DNA from: an uncultured bacterium
Lineage (GTDB): Bacteria; Cyanobacteriota; Vampirovibrionia; Gastranaerophilales; Gastranaerophilaceae
Length of the DNA: 64,000 bases
Direction: 5' to 3'
Assembly (NCBI GenBank): GCA_949035555.1
Contig: CAROLD010000004.1
Location: 22,957-86,956, forward strand
Of the stretch, positions 43,026 through 52,650 are shown piece by piece (the first letter of the stretch is position 1; each line of letters begins with the position of its first letter). The notes under the pieces were generated by a model. That model made no database searches. It saw nothing but the letters and a program-made list of their open reading frames with translations, and was not told where the DNA came from. The position numbers and the translations under genes are program-made.

Positions 43026-44424
43026 CCTTGATTTTCTCCTCCTTTAAAGCAAGTAATTCTTTCCCGAGATTTGTGATTGTGCCTGCGCCCAGACCGATTA
43101 CAATATCTCCGCTTTTTAACGATGGGAACAGCTTTTGTGCAACGGTTTTAATATCGCCTGAAATATTTTCGCAAGGGATATCAATTTTTTCTTTTAATTC
43201 GTTTACAAAGCTTTCAGAATTAACTCCTTCTATCGGGTCTTCTGAAGCTGCATAAACGTCAGTAACCACAACTCTGTCAACATCAGAAAATGCGCCCATA
43301 AAATCATTCCAAAGATTTTGAAGTCTGGTGTATCTGTGCGGCTGAAAAACTGCTATTATATTTTTGTTTTTAAATGAGCGTGAAGATGATAATGTAGCTT
43401 TAATTTCTGTCGGATGGTGTGCGTAATCATCATAAATTATGATATTATCAAACTCACCAATTTTTTGGAATCTTCTACCCATACCGCTGAATGATGCAAA
43501 GTGTTCATTGACTAAACTCATATCAACACCTGCCTGATGAAGGCTAGCCCATACTGCAAGTGAGTTGTACACATTGTGAACGCCTTTGAGACAAATTTTA
43601 AGGTTTGTTTGAACTTCACCTTTATATACAACATCAAATATTGTGTATTCTTCGCCATAGTTGATGTTTCTAGCACAATAATCTGTGTTTCCGCCTATTG
43701 AATATGTCACAAATTTTGCGTTATTTGCGAGTTCGTGTTCTGTGAAATATTTTACAAGACGTTTAACCCCGTCGTTATCGGTGTTTGCAAGAATAATGCC
43801 GTTTTGTCTGATGTGTGATAAAAATGTTTCAAAGGTTTCTAAAATGGATTCTAAACCGTTTTTATAAAAATCAAGATGGTCAGGTTCTAAATTGTTGACA
43901 ACCACAAGGTTTGCGCTGTACTTAACAATTGTTCCGTCGCTTTCATCCAGTTCCGCAATAAAAATTTTATCTTGTGCGGAATTTGCATTCGCGTTGATTT
44001 CAGGAATAATACCGCCGACAATGTAAGAAGGTTTTAAGCCCGCTTTTTCCATTACATAAGAGCAAAGCCCTGATGTTGTAGTTTTACCGTGAGTTCCTGA
44101 ATATCCGATAAAATATTCTTCGTTTTTGGAAATTTCGGCAAGTAAATCAGAACGATGATAAATCGGCAAACCTAAACGTTTTGCTTTTTGCATTTCAGGG
44201 TTAGTATCTCTGATTGCTGTGCTGGCTACGACAATACAGTCCTCCGGTACATTATTTTCATCGTGTCCTATATAAACTTTTGCGCCCAATTTTTTTACAT
44301 TCTGAACATACTTGCTGTCGCTAATATCAGAACCTGATACTTCAAATCCGTTTTGCAATAAGTATTTTGCAAGTCCGCTCATCCCTACACCGCCTATAGC
44401 GATAAAATGATATTTATTTTTCAA
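43015..44424 (-). CDS. murC: UDP-N-acetylmuramate--L-alanine ligase
   Basis: 469 residues from a TTG start behind AGGGAA. N-terminal Rossmann FIAIGGVGMSGLAKYLL, ATP loop SGTHGKTTTSGL, LEPDHLDFY, and IIYDDYAHHPTEIKATL. It adds L-Ala to UDP-MurNAc. It is the first gene of the leftward operon murC-murB-ddl-ftsQ-prenyl synthase-lepB. Confidence 0.96.
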   Translation of the reverse strand: MKNKYHFIAIGGVGMSGLAKYLLQNGFEVSGSDISDSKYVQNVKKLGAKVYIGHDENNVPEDCIVVASTAIRDTNPEMQKAKRLGLPIYHRSDLLAEISKNEEYFIGYSGTHGKTTTSGLCSYVMEKAGLKPSYIVGGIIPEINANANSAQDKIFIAELDESDGTIVKYSANLVVVNNLEPDHLDFYKNGLESILETFETFLSHIRQNGIILANTDNDGVKRLVKYFTEHELANNAKFVTYSIGGNTDYCARNINYGEEYTIFDVVYKGEVQTNLKICLKGVHNVYNSLAVWASLHQAGVDMSLVNEHFASFSGMGRRFQKIGEFDNIIIYDDYAHHPTEIKATLSSSRSFKNKNIIAVFQPHRYTRLQNLWNDFMGAFSDVDRVVVTDVYAASEDPIEGVNSESFVNELKEKIDIPCENISGDIKTVAQKLFPSLKSGDIVIGLGAGTITNLGKELLALKEEKIKVVG

Positions 44425-44545
44425 AATTTATTCCCTAACTATTTATAATCTCTACTTCTATCCTCATTATAATACTAAAATAGTATTTCAGGTGTAATAT
44501 TATAAATTTTTAACAAAAAATATTTTGTTTGGTTTTAATTTAAAC

Positions 44546-45115
44546 ATGATAAATAAATTAATGCCGGGATGTTCATTTATAAAACGCCCCCCTCTTCCCG
44601 AACATCTCATATATAAAACCCGTTCATATATAAATGATATTCCTGTAGATCAGTTTGTAATGTTTTCTGTAAAACATCCTAAAGATCACGCAGTTATGAC
44701 ATGTTTTCCTACATTGATTGAACGAGAAGGTAAGCCTGTTCCGTCTTTGTATATTTGGCGTTTACACTCTCATCCGAGCGGCTGTGGTTTTGGGCGAGAC
44801 TTGCTAAAATTTGCAAAAAAATATAGTGAAAATCTCGGATGTCACGGTTATTTTCACTTAAGTGCGGATTCTTCGTGGAATCCTAATCGTGTTCCGCATA
44901 TCTTTTATCGAAAATGCGGACTGAGTACTCCTTATACTATGTATGATAAAGAACTAGACTGTTTTATTAAGAAAAATAAGACAGCGACTCATAGAGATTT
45001 TGAAACAATGGATATGTTTTATCCGCCAATTGTACATAAGGTAAAGTCTTCTTCAAAATTTTTGAGTTTAATTAATTCAGTATTAAAAACTTTATTAGGA
45101 AATAAAAATATATGA
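44546..45115 (+). CDS. GNAT-like protein, first of a tandem pair
   Basis: I use ATG 44546 (189 residues); a TTG at 44525 is an alternative. The SGCGFGRDLLKFAKKYSENLGC segment is a GNAT acetyl-CoA-binding motif (GxGxx) and HIFYRKCGLST matches the late YxKxGF element. It shares layout with the next gene (MFYPP near the C-terminus in both), so they are paralogues. Substrate unknown. Confidence 0.6.
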   Translation: MINKLMPGCSFIKRPPLPEHLIYKTRSYINDIPVDQFVMFSVKHPKDHAVMTCFPTLIEREGKPVPSLYIWRLHSHPSGCGFGRDLLKFAKKYSENLGCHGYFHLSADSSWNPNRVPHIFYRKCGLSTPYTMYDKELDCFIKKNKTATHRDFETMDMFYPPIVHKVKSSSKFLSLINSVLKTLLGNKNI

Positions 45116-45660
45116 TAAATTACAGAATAGGCTTTAATAAAATAAATAAACTACCTGACAAGCTTATATATCATAAGGTACAAACATATTCAACCGGTTC
45201 GTCCGAAGATGTATTCACTATATTTTTTACCCGAGACTGTAAAAAACAGGCAGTGATGTATTGTGTGCCTTCAGAAGTTTTTCGCAAGGATTTAGGGTAT
45301 GTTAAGTCTTTATCTGTAGAATTTATTTGTAATTTATCTAAACAGCATATGGGACTTGGAAGATCGCTCATAGAATTTGCAAAAAATTATAGTCATCAAA
45401 TTGGATGCGGCGGCAGGGTTAATTTATATGCTGTTAAAGGTAAGTCATATAAGGAATACCCTCATATGTTTTATCATAAATGCGGTTTTAATACAGGTAT
45501 TTCATTATTTGACAATAAAATGACCAGATATATAAGAAAAAAAGTTAAGCCGGAAGATGCCAAATTTCCGACACTTCAAATGTTTTATCCTCCTATTGCA
45601 AATGTTGAGCCAAAACCAAGGTTTTATGAGAAAATTATGAAATTATTTAGTTCTAAATAA
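45112..45660 (+). CDS. GNAT-like protein, second of a tandem pair
   Basis: 182 residues, coupled by ATGA to the preceding gene. MGLGRSLIEFAKNYSHQIGC aligns with the same motif in the first copy, as do HMFYHKCGFNTG and LQMFYPPI. Identity between the copies is modest, so the duplication is old. They probably act on the same kind of substrate. Confidence 0.6.
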   Translation: MINYRIGFNKINKLPDKLIYHKVQTYSTGSSEDVFTIFFTRDCKKQAVMYCVPSEVFRKDLGYVKSLSVEFICNLSKQHMGLGRSLIEFAKNYSHQIGCGGRVNLYAVKGKSYKEYPHMFYHKCGFNTGISLFDNKMTRYIRKKVKPEDAKFPTLQMFYPPIANVEPKPRFYEKIMKLFSSK

Positions 45661-45688
45661 AAAGCCCTCATCAAGAGGGCTTTTTATT
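45659..45688. terminator. Bidirectional terminator between GNAT pair and leuS
   Basis: Stem AAAGCCCTC / GAGGGCTTT with loop ATCAA and flanking A/T-tracts. The leuS stop codon (45687-45689) lies at its edge. Confidence 0.88.
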
Positions 45689-48176
45689 ATTTAACAACTA
45701 TGTTAACCAGTTTTCCTGGAACGACAATTGTTTTAACAATTGTTTTACCGTCAGTTTGAGCTTTGATTTTTTCGCTGTTTAATGCGACTTCTTTCATTTC
45801 GTCCTGACTTAAACCTGCATCAACGTCAATTTTGTCTTTGACTTTTCCGTTAACCTGAACTACTAAAGTAATTGAACTTGATTTTGCAAGGTTTTCGTCC
45901 CATTCGCACCAAGGTTGTTCGTGTATTGAACCTTCTGCGCCGAGTTCGTGCCAAGCTTCTTCGGTTAAGTGAACCGCAACAGGTGACATAAGTTTCATCA
46001 ACGAAACAATTGCAAAACTCAGGACATTCTTATCTTCTTCACTAAGTTCGGAATCTTTACCATTCTGCCAATCATAAATGGCATTTGTAAGTTCACGATA
46101 TTTAGAAATTACTGTGTTGAATTGGAAATCGTTCGCAATATCGTTAGTAATTCCTTTAATTGCCATATGAACTGTTCTCACTAAATCATCGTTTGATTTT
46201 TCAAGCGGGAAGTTCAATTTGTAATCAAGTGAAATATTTTGAGAGTTAGAGGAAATTAGTCTCCAAACTCTGTTCAAGAATTTGTAACATCCTTCAACTC
46301 CGGCGTCTGACCAATCAAAATCTCTTGCAGGCGGAGAATCTGAAAGAATAAATAATCTTGCTGTATCAGCGCCATAGTTTTCAAAGATTTCGTCAGGATC
46401 AACGGTGTTACCTTTAGATTTTGACATTTTTGCGCCATCTTTAAGTACCATACCTTGAGTTAACAGGTTTTTAAACGGTTCGTCAAAGTCTAGTAATCCG
46501 CAATCGCGCAATGCTTTTGTGAAAAATCTTGAATATAATAAGTGAAGAATTGCGTGTTCAATTCCGCCTACGTATTGATCAACAGGTAACCAGTGGTTAA
46601 CTGTATCTCTGTTGAAGCATTTTTCAGAATTGTTTGCATCTGCATATCTTAAGTAATACCAGCTTGAGCAAACAAATGTGTCCATTGTGTCAGTTTCTCT
46701 AACAGCGTGACCGCCACAGACAGGACATACTGTATCTTTGAATGTTTTAGATGTTGTAATCGGTGATTTTCCGGCAACAGAGAAATCAACATCTTTTGGT
46801 AGCAATACAGGTAATTGTTCTTCCGGTAAAGGTTGAATTCCGCATTTGTCACAGTACACTATAGGAATTGGAGCTCCCCAGTATCTTTGACGTGAAATCA
46901 ACCAGTCGCGAAGTCTGTATTGTGTTTTGAATTCTCCAAAACCTTTATCAACTGCCCATTTTGTTATTGCTTTTTTAGCTTCATTATTTTTCATTCCATT
47001 GAATTCGCCTGAATTTACAAGAACACCCGGTTCTGTATAAGCAGCTTCTTTGCAGTCAGACGGATTTTCAGGGTTTTCGATAACGACTTTCATCGGCATA
47101 TTGTATTTTTTAGCGAAATCATAGTCTCTTTCGTCGTGTGTCGGAACTGCCATAACCGCACCTGTTCCGTATTCAACAAGTGCATAATCAGCTGTCCAAA
47201 GAGGGAAAATTTCACCGTTGAACGGGTTACGGCAGTGAGTTCCTAAAGGAACACCTGTTTTTACACGGTCAGTTGAAAGTCTTTCTATTTCAGTCATTTT
47301 ACGAGCATTTGCCCTGTATTCTTCTACTGCATCTTTGTTTTCAGCTGTAGTTAATTTTTCAATATCTTTATATTCAGGTGCGACAACAAGATAAGTTATA
47401 CCGAAAACGGTGTCAGGTCTTGTTGTATAAACAGGAACATACATTTCTTCGCCATCAGGAGCATCAACAACAGGGAATTTAAAGATTGCACCTTTAGATT
47501 TGCCAATCCAGTTTGCCTGCATTGTTTTGACGTTGTCGCCCCAACCTGGTAATTTATCTAAATCATCTAGAAGGACATCAGCATATTCTGTGATTTTTAT
47601 GAACCATTGAGATAAGTATTTTTTCTCAACTACGCTGTCGCATCTCCAGCATTTGCCGTCGATTACCTGCTCATTAGCAAGTACTGTACCGCATTCATTA
47701 CACCAGTTTACAGCTGCTTCTTTTTTATAGACTAAACCTTTTTTGTATAATTGTAAGAACAGCCATTGTGTCCATTTATAATAATCAGGTTTGCAGGTTG
47801 TAACTTCTCTGTCCCAATCGTAAGACAAACCAAGCATTTTTAACTGTTTTGTCATATATGCAATGTTTTCGTCTGTCCAGGTTTCAGGATCTGCGTTGTG
47901 CTTCATTGCCGCGTTTTCGGCTGGCAGTCCGAAGCTGTCCCATCCAATCGGATGCAAAACATTAAATCCGTTTGCTTTTTTAAATCTTGCGATTACGTCT
48001 GTGATTGTATAGTTTCTAACGTGTCCCATATGCAGTTTGCCTGACGGGTACGGGAACATAGAAAGAGCATAATATTTAGGCTTATCTGATTTATCCAAAG
48101 TCTTAAACGCTTTAGTGTCTTCCCAAATACCTTGCCATTTCTTTTCTATTTCTTGTGGAAAATAACTTTCTTTCAT
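45687..48176 (-). CDS. leuS: Leucyl-tRNA synthetase
   Basis: 829 residues. Class I motifs HMGHVRNYT (HIGH) and MSKSKGNTVDP (KMSKS), zinc-finger-like CNECGTV...CWRC, and an editing domain with TTRPDTVFG and the GTGAVMAVPTHDERD loop. GGAGT precedes the ATG. It charges tRNA-Leu and proofreads. Confidence 0.97.
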   Translation of the reverse strand: MKESYFPQEIEKKWQGIWEDTKAFKTLDKSDKPKYYALSMFPYPSGKLHMGHVRNYTITDVIARFKKANGFNVLHPIGWDSFGLPAENAAMKHNADPETWTDENIAYMTKQLKMLGLSYDWDREVTTCKPDYYKWTQWLFLQLYKKGLVYKKEAAVNWCNECGTVLANEQVIDGKCWRCDSVVEKKYLSQWFIKITEYADVLLDDLDKLPGWGDNVKTMQANWIGKSKGAIFKFPVVDAPDGEEMYVPVYTTRPDTVFGITYLVVAPEYKDIEKLTTAENKDAVEEYRANARKMTEIERLSTDRVKTGVPLGTHCRNPFNGEIFPLWTADYALVEYGTGAVMAVPTHDERDYDFAKKYNMPMKVVIENPENPSDCKEAAYTEPGVLVNSGEFNGMKNNEAKKAITKWAVDKGFGEFKTQYRLRDWLISRQRYWGAPIPIVYCDKCGIQPLPEEQLPVLLPKDVDFSVAGKSPITTSKTFKDTVCPVCGGHAVRETDTMDTFVCSSWYYLRYADANNSEKCFNRDTVNHWLPVDQYVGGIEHAILHLLYSRFFTKALRDCGLLDFDEPFKNLLTQGMVLKDGAKMSKSKGNTVDPDEIFENYGADTARLFILSDSPPARDFDWSDAGVEGCYKFLNRVWRLISSNSQNISLDYKLNFPLEKSNDDLVRTVHMAIKGITNDIANDFQFNTVISKYRELTNAIYDWQNGKDSELSEEDKNVLSFAIVSLMKLMSPVAVHLTEEAWHELGAEGSIHEQPWCEWDENLAKSSSITLVVQVNGKVKDKIDVDAGLSQDEMKEVALNSEKIKAQTDGKTIVKTIVVPGKLVNIVVK

Positions 48177-48279
48177 TTTATTTTACTCCATTTATCCTCA
48201 AAAAAAGTATATCATAAGGATAATAAAAATAAAATGTCATCCTGTATACAGCTGTCCAAGTTTTTCTATAACTACAGGG

Positions 48280-48308
48280 TTGTATTTAATTATAAAATAA
48301 GTTATAAT
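48280..48308 (+). promoter_or_regulatory. Promoter of autotransporter gene
   Basis: TTGTAT (48280-48285), a 17-nt spacer and TATAAT (48303-48308). The leader is about 110 nt long, unlike the leaderless genes, and carries AAGGA/AAAGAG before ATG 48426. Confidence 0.55.
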
Positions 48309-48425
48309 AAAAATATGTATTAAAATTCTAATTGGTTATGAAAGATACTCTATAGGGTGTATTTCATGTAAAAACATTTACTGCAATAATATTGTTACAA
48401 ATAAATCAAAATAAGGATAAAGAGT

Positions 48426-51400
48426 ATGATGAAGACAAAAACTTGTACCCTAAAACTCCCTAATGACAACGGTTTCGGGGGGGGGGTAACCTTTAAAGCG
48501 CTATCTGCCGCCGTATTAGCAGGTACTGTAATTGTTGGTGCACCGCAAGTAAATGCTGCGGATTTAGACTTGTCAAATAAACCGCTTACATCACCAACTT
48601 TGGATTACATAAAAGATAATAATATGGATATCCCTCAGGTTAAATATGACCAAGATGGAAATTTTGTTGAGACAGATGCTGTAAAATCTCCGGGAAGCGC
48701 ATATTCCGTGACTGCCGGCAGTGAAAGTGACTATGATTTCAGCTACCAAACATCAGATGCTGACGGAAATCTTACAACACATTATGCAAAGATTGACTTA
48801 AAGGAGTTACCTGATTATTCTAAACCAAACGGTTACACAACAACAAATGAAAGAATTGATAATACCTTAGATGCATCAAATACTAATAAAGTTATTTTTG
48901 AAAATATTTCCTCAACTAATAATGGCGGAGCGATATATAATACTTTAGATAAATCAGACGTCAATATTGTTGCTGATTTTATTAATAATGCCGTGAAAGA
49001 TACTTCACACCTTTATGGTGGAGCAATTTATAACTCAGGTTCAATTGGCAATATTACAGGTGATTTTATTGGTAATGTTGCTACGAGCGGTGGCAGTGCG
49101 ATTTTTAACACAGGAACAATCGGCAATGTCACAGGTGATTTTATTAGTAATACAGGTGCAAGGGCTTTTGAAAACTTCTTCTCAAGTGTTTCTAATATTT
49201 ATGGGAGTTTTATTAATAATGAATTTGGTGGTCTTTATAATCATGGCACCATAAGCAGTATACAGGGTAACTTTATCCAAAATCAAACCGAATATCGCGG
49301 CGGAGGTTTTAATAATACCGGTTCAATAAAGCTGGTGCAAGGCGATTTCATCAACAATTATGCCAGAATTTTTGGCGGTGGATTATATAATGATGGCAAT
49401 GGGAAAATTGATAGGATAAAAGGGAATTTTATAGGAAACTATATTGATAATTATCCTTATGGTTCTGGTGCTGCAATTCAAAATGGAGCCGCTTCTACAG
49501 GTTATATAGGTATTGTTGAAGGTGATTTCATTGGAAACCATGTTGATGTAAAAAAAGAGAATCGTCCGGATCAAAATGAAGCAGTATATTATGCTCAAGG
49601 TGGGGCTATATTTAATGAAACCAGGTCTAATATTGATAAAATAAAAGGTAATTTTATCGATAACAGGGTAACAAGTAACGGTTATGCTGATGGTGGTGCT
49701 ATCCATAACAGTTTAGGTTCAACTATCGGTGAAATTGAAGGCTCATTTATTCGTAATTATGTCGATGTTTATGATGATTCTGAATATTATTCACAAGGTG
49801 GGGCTATACAAAACCTTGCCCAAGGTAAAATCGGCAAAATTACAGGTGATTTTATCGCTAATTATTCAAAAGGCGCAATCGCTTCATCAGGCGGTGCAAT
49901 ATTTAACAGTAAATCTGCTGAAATAGGTTATATCAAAGGTAATTTTGTAAATAATTCCGCAGAAGCAATTGAACAAGGAAATTACTCGCAAGGCGGGGCG
50001 ATTTACAATTCATCATCTGCAATACTGAGGACCATTGAAGGTAATTTTCAGCGTAATTACGTTTGCGGTACAAATACAAGCGGCGGCGGCGCTATTTATA
50101 ATAATGATGCTGTAATTGAAAAAGTTACGGGTGATTTTAAAAATAACTACGCTTCCGGAAAAAGTTATGTTGCAGGTGGTGCGATTTACAACTATTATGG
50201 TAAAGCTAATGAACTTAACGGAAGCTTTATAAATAACTATGCTAAATCTGAAAGTGGTTCAGCAAAAGGTGGTGCAATATTTTCACTCGGAACCACAACA
50301 CTTGTTGCAGATGCAGGAAAGACAAATATTATTGCAGGTAACTATGTCGAAGATAGAAACGGTAAACGTGATGAAGCTGTTTATGTTTCAACAGGTGAAG
50401 CTTTCGTTGCCAATAAAAATGAATTAGTAAAAGTTGATGGTTCAGGATTCGGGTTTTATAACAAATATAGCGACTATAATCCGGAAAAAGATAAATTGCC
50501 TGCTGTCGTAGATTCGGCTTTCAGTATTGTTGCAAAGAATAAAGGTACTTGGGTTATCAATGACAAAATAAATGGTGATGCGAATGCGGGTGTTATTGAC
50601 TACAAGATAACAAATTATTATGCAAATTGGAACGGTTCACAACGTGTATATGTTGATTTGGACGATAATTTCCTTGTTCGTTATGAAGCTTCAACCACAA
50701 CTGATGGAGACACGAAAACTACAAATATTAATTACAAAAATGAAGCCGGCGATATTATTGCTAAAGAAGTTCTTGTCGAGGTTACAGGAGAAGAACCGGT
50801 TTCTACATATTATGATGTTGAAGGAAACGAAATTAGCGAACTTCCATTTTCTAAAACATATAATATCAGCGGTAAAATGGAATACAACGTTAACTTTGAT
50901 GGTGACAACTCAGGTAAAATATATCTGAATAATAATATTATTGGTGGAGCAAATGTTACGTTGTCGAATACAAATTTACACTTAGGCAGAGAAAATTTTC
51001 TTGATGGCAACAAATTAACTTTAAACAGCGGACTAATTGGTATGATAAATAACCGGGTCGGTATATCAAATCCATACAGCTTAACTGTGAAAGGCGATAC
51101 AACCTTTATTGGCGATGTTGATCTGAAAAATAAAGTCATGGATAGATTTGTTACTGATAACTACGGTGAACATACAGGAAATCTCAATGTTGCGGGATTA
51201 AATCTTTTATCTGATGCAATTGCTGATGAAAGAGTTACTGCGGTTTATTTTGCTGAGCCCGGGTTGAAAAATAATGTTATAAACGGATTGGCGACTCTCC
51301 CTGACGGTAATCAGACAAAAGTTTACACACCTATTTATCAATACACTGTCGCCTATGATAATATAAATCAGTATGACGGCAAAGGTGATGGCGGATATTT

Positions 51401-52610
51401 CTTGTTTATGCGCGGGAATCAAATCGGAGGAGGTACCCCTTCTAATCCTTCAGATGATTTCAATCCTGCGGTCTTGACAGCTCCGGTTTCTACAGTTGCC
51501 GCATCACAAGCCGGAATGACAGAAGCGTTCAAATATGTTTTTGAACATTTGGATTCATTTACACAACTTCCTGCCGCAGACAGGCTTAGCAGAGTTAATG
51601 CTAATAAATATGCTCTTGTTGAGGAAGCGTCTCTTTATAATGGCTTGTCAACAGATTTTAACGGTAATAAAGGGTCGTTTAATTACGATAAAAGCAATAA
51701 AGCATACTGGTTCAGACCCTATGTAACTTTTGAAACTATGGATCTTAAAAATGGTCCGAAGGTTGATATGATTACATATGGTTCACTAATCGGGTATGAT
51801 GGTGATTTTATTCCAATGAAACACGGATGGCACAGAATTGGTACAACATATTTGGGTTATAACGGTGCTCAGATTAAATACAACGGCTCTGATACAATGA
51901 CCAATGGCGGGCTGCTTGGTATGACGGAAACTTATTATAAAGGTAACTTCTGGTCAGCATTGACACTTTCTGCCGGTGCCAGCGTCGGTGAAACTAAAAC
52001 GATGTACGGTAAAGAAGATTATGTAACTTTGCTTGCCGGTGCAGCTTCAAAAACAGGTTATAACTTCGAATTTAAAGAGGGTAAATATATCCTGCAGCCA
52101 ATTATGTATCTTTCATACACTTTTGCTAATACTTTTGATTTTACAAATGCCGCCGGGGTTCGTATTGATAACAAACCAGCTCATTCTATACAGCTTCATC
52201 CTATGATTAGAGGTGTTGCAAATTGCAAAAACGGATGGCAGCCATATGCACAAGTTGGAATTGTTTGGAATGCTCTTAATAAATCAAATATTACTGCAAA
52301 TGGTATAAGAATGCCTGAAATGAGTATGAAACCTTATATTGAATATGGTCTTGGCGTTCAAAGAAACTGGGATGAAAAATATACTGCTTTCTTCCAGGCT
52401 ATGGTTCGTAATGGCGGTCGTAAAGGGGTTGCGCTTACTCTAGGTTTTCGATGGGCTTTAGATAAAGACAAAGATAAAGATAAAGTTCATAATGTATCGC
52501 CGCAACGCAAAGTTGTTAAACAATTGAGTGAACAGCAAAAAATTGCTCACGGGTTGAAATCTCGTAATACAACCAGAACTACAAGTTCTGCAATTCTGAA
52601 ACACTTATAA
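48426..52610 (+). CDS. Type V autotransporter with beta-helix passenger
   Basis: 1394 residues. An extended signal peptide (basic n-region, then LSAAVLAGTVIVGAPQVNAA). The passenger, roughly residues 140-720, has more than ten repeats of a GGAIYN ... I..I.GDFI.N type with a period of about 25-40 residues, typical of a pectate-lyase-like beta-helix. A spacer follows, then a C-terminal autotransporter beta-barrel (about 1120-1345: YWFRPYVTFETMD, HRIGTTYLGYNG, KPYIEYGLGVQRNW, LTLGFRWAL). About 47 charged residues follow the last strand, starting with KDKDKDK, where classic autotransporters end in F/W. A G10 tract at codons 18-21 makes it phase-variable. The role is probably adhesion or a surface function. 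Confidence 0.92.
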   Translation: MMKTKTCTLKLPNDNGFGGGVTFKALSAAVLAGTVIVGAPQVNAADLDLSNKPLTSPTLDYIKDNNMDIPQVKYDQDGNFVETDAVKSPGSAYSVTAGSESDYDFSYQTSDADGNLTTHYAKIDLKELPDYSKPNGYTTTNERIDNTLDASNTNKVIFENISSTNNGGAIYNTLDKSDVNIVADFINNAVKDTSHLYGGAIYNSGSIGNITGDFIGNVATSGGSAIFNTGTIGNVTGDFISNTGARAFENFFSSVSNIYGSFINNEFGGLYNHGTISSIQGNFIQNQTEYRGGGFNNTGSIKLVQGDFINNYARIFGGGLYNDGNGKIDRIKGNFIGNYIDNYPYGSGAAIQNGAASTGYIGIVEGDFIGNHVDVKKENRPDQNEAVYYAQGGAIFNETRSNIDKIKGNFIDNRVTSNGYADGGAIHNSLGSTIGEIEGSFIRNYVDVYDDSEYYSQGGAIQNLAQGKIGKITGDFIANYSKGAIASSGGAIFNSKSAEIGYIKGNFVNNSAEAIEQGNYSQGGAIYNSSSAILRTIEGNFQRNYVCGTNTSGGGAIYNNDAVIEKVTGDFKNNYASGKSYVAGGAIYNYYGKANELNGSFINNYAKSESGSAKGGAIFSLGTTTLVADAGKTNIIAGNYVEDRNGKRDEAVYVSTGEAFVANKNELVKVDGSGFGFYNKYSDYNPEKDKLPAVVDSAFSIVAKNKGTWVINDKINGDANAGVIDYKITNYYANWNGSQRVYVDLDDNFLVRYEASTTTDGDTKTTNINYKNEAGDIIAKEVLVEVTGEEPVSTYYDVEGNEISELPFSKTYNISGKMEYNVNFDGDNSGKIYLNNNIIGGANVTLSNTNLHLGRENFLDGNKLTLNSGLIGMINNRVGISNPYSLTVKGDTTFIGDVDLKNKVMDRFVTDNYGEHTGNLNVAGLNLLSDAIADERVTAVYFAEPGLKNNVINGLATLPDGNQTKVYTPIYQYTVAYDNINQYDGKGDGGYFLFMRGNQIGGGTPSNPSDDFNPAVLTAPVSTVAASQAGMTEAFKYVFEHLDSFTQLPAADRLSRVNANKYALVEEASLYNGLSTDFNGNKGSFNYDKSNKAYWFRPYVTFETMDLKNGPKVDMITYGSLIGYDGDFIPMKHGWHRIGTTYLGYNGAQIKYNGSDTMTNGGLLGMTETYYKGNFWSALTLSAGASVGETKTMYGKEDYVTLLAGAASKTGYNFEFKEGKYILQPIMYLSYTFANTFDFTNAAGVRIDNKPAHSIQLHPMIRGVANCKNGWQPYAQVGIVWNALNKSNITANGIRMPEMSMKPYIEYGLGVQRNWDEKYTAFFQAMVRNGGRKGVALTLGFRWALDKDKDKDKVHNVSPQRKVVKQLSEQQKIAHGLKSRNTTRTTSSAILKHL
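48477..48486 (+). repeat. G10 homopolymer in the signal-peptide coding region
   Basis: Ten G residues encode Gly18-Gly20 and the first base of Val21. Loss of one G gives TAA at codon 21 and gain of one gives TAA at codon 24. This is the layout of a slipped-strand on/off switch. Confidence 0.85.
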
Positions 52611-52612
52611 TC

Positions 52613-52647
52613 AAAAAGATGGCGGGAAATTTCCCCGCCATCTTTTT
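52613..52647. terminator. Terminator after autotransporter
   Basis: Stem GATGGCGGG / CCCGCCATC with A-tract before and T-tract after; it works on both strands and also serves the small gene at 52651. Confidence 0.9.
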
Positions 52648-52650
52648 GAT

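Noticed and set aside
48193..48220. TTATCCT...AGGATAA inverted repeat before the autotransporter as an operator
   Set aside because: Short arms in AT-rich sequence and no nearby regulator; likely chance.
49383..49706. Antisense open frames inside the autotransporter and other large genes
   Set aside because: They are by-products of the real coding frames, lack ribosome binding sites and have unlikely composition.
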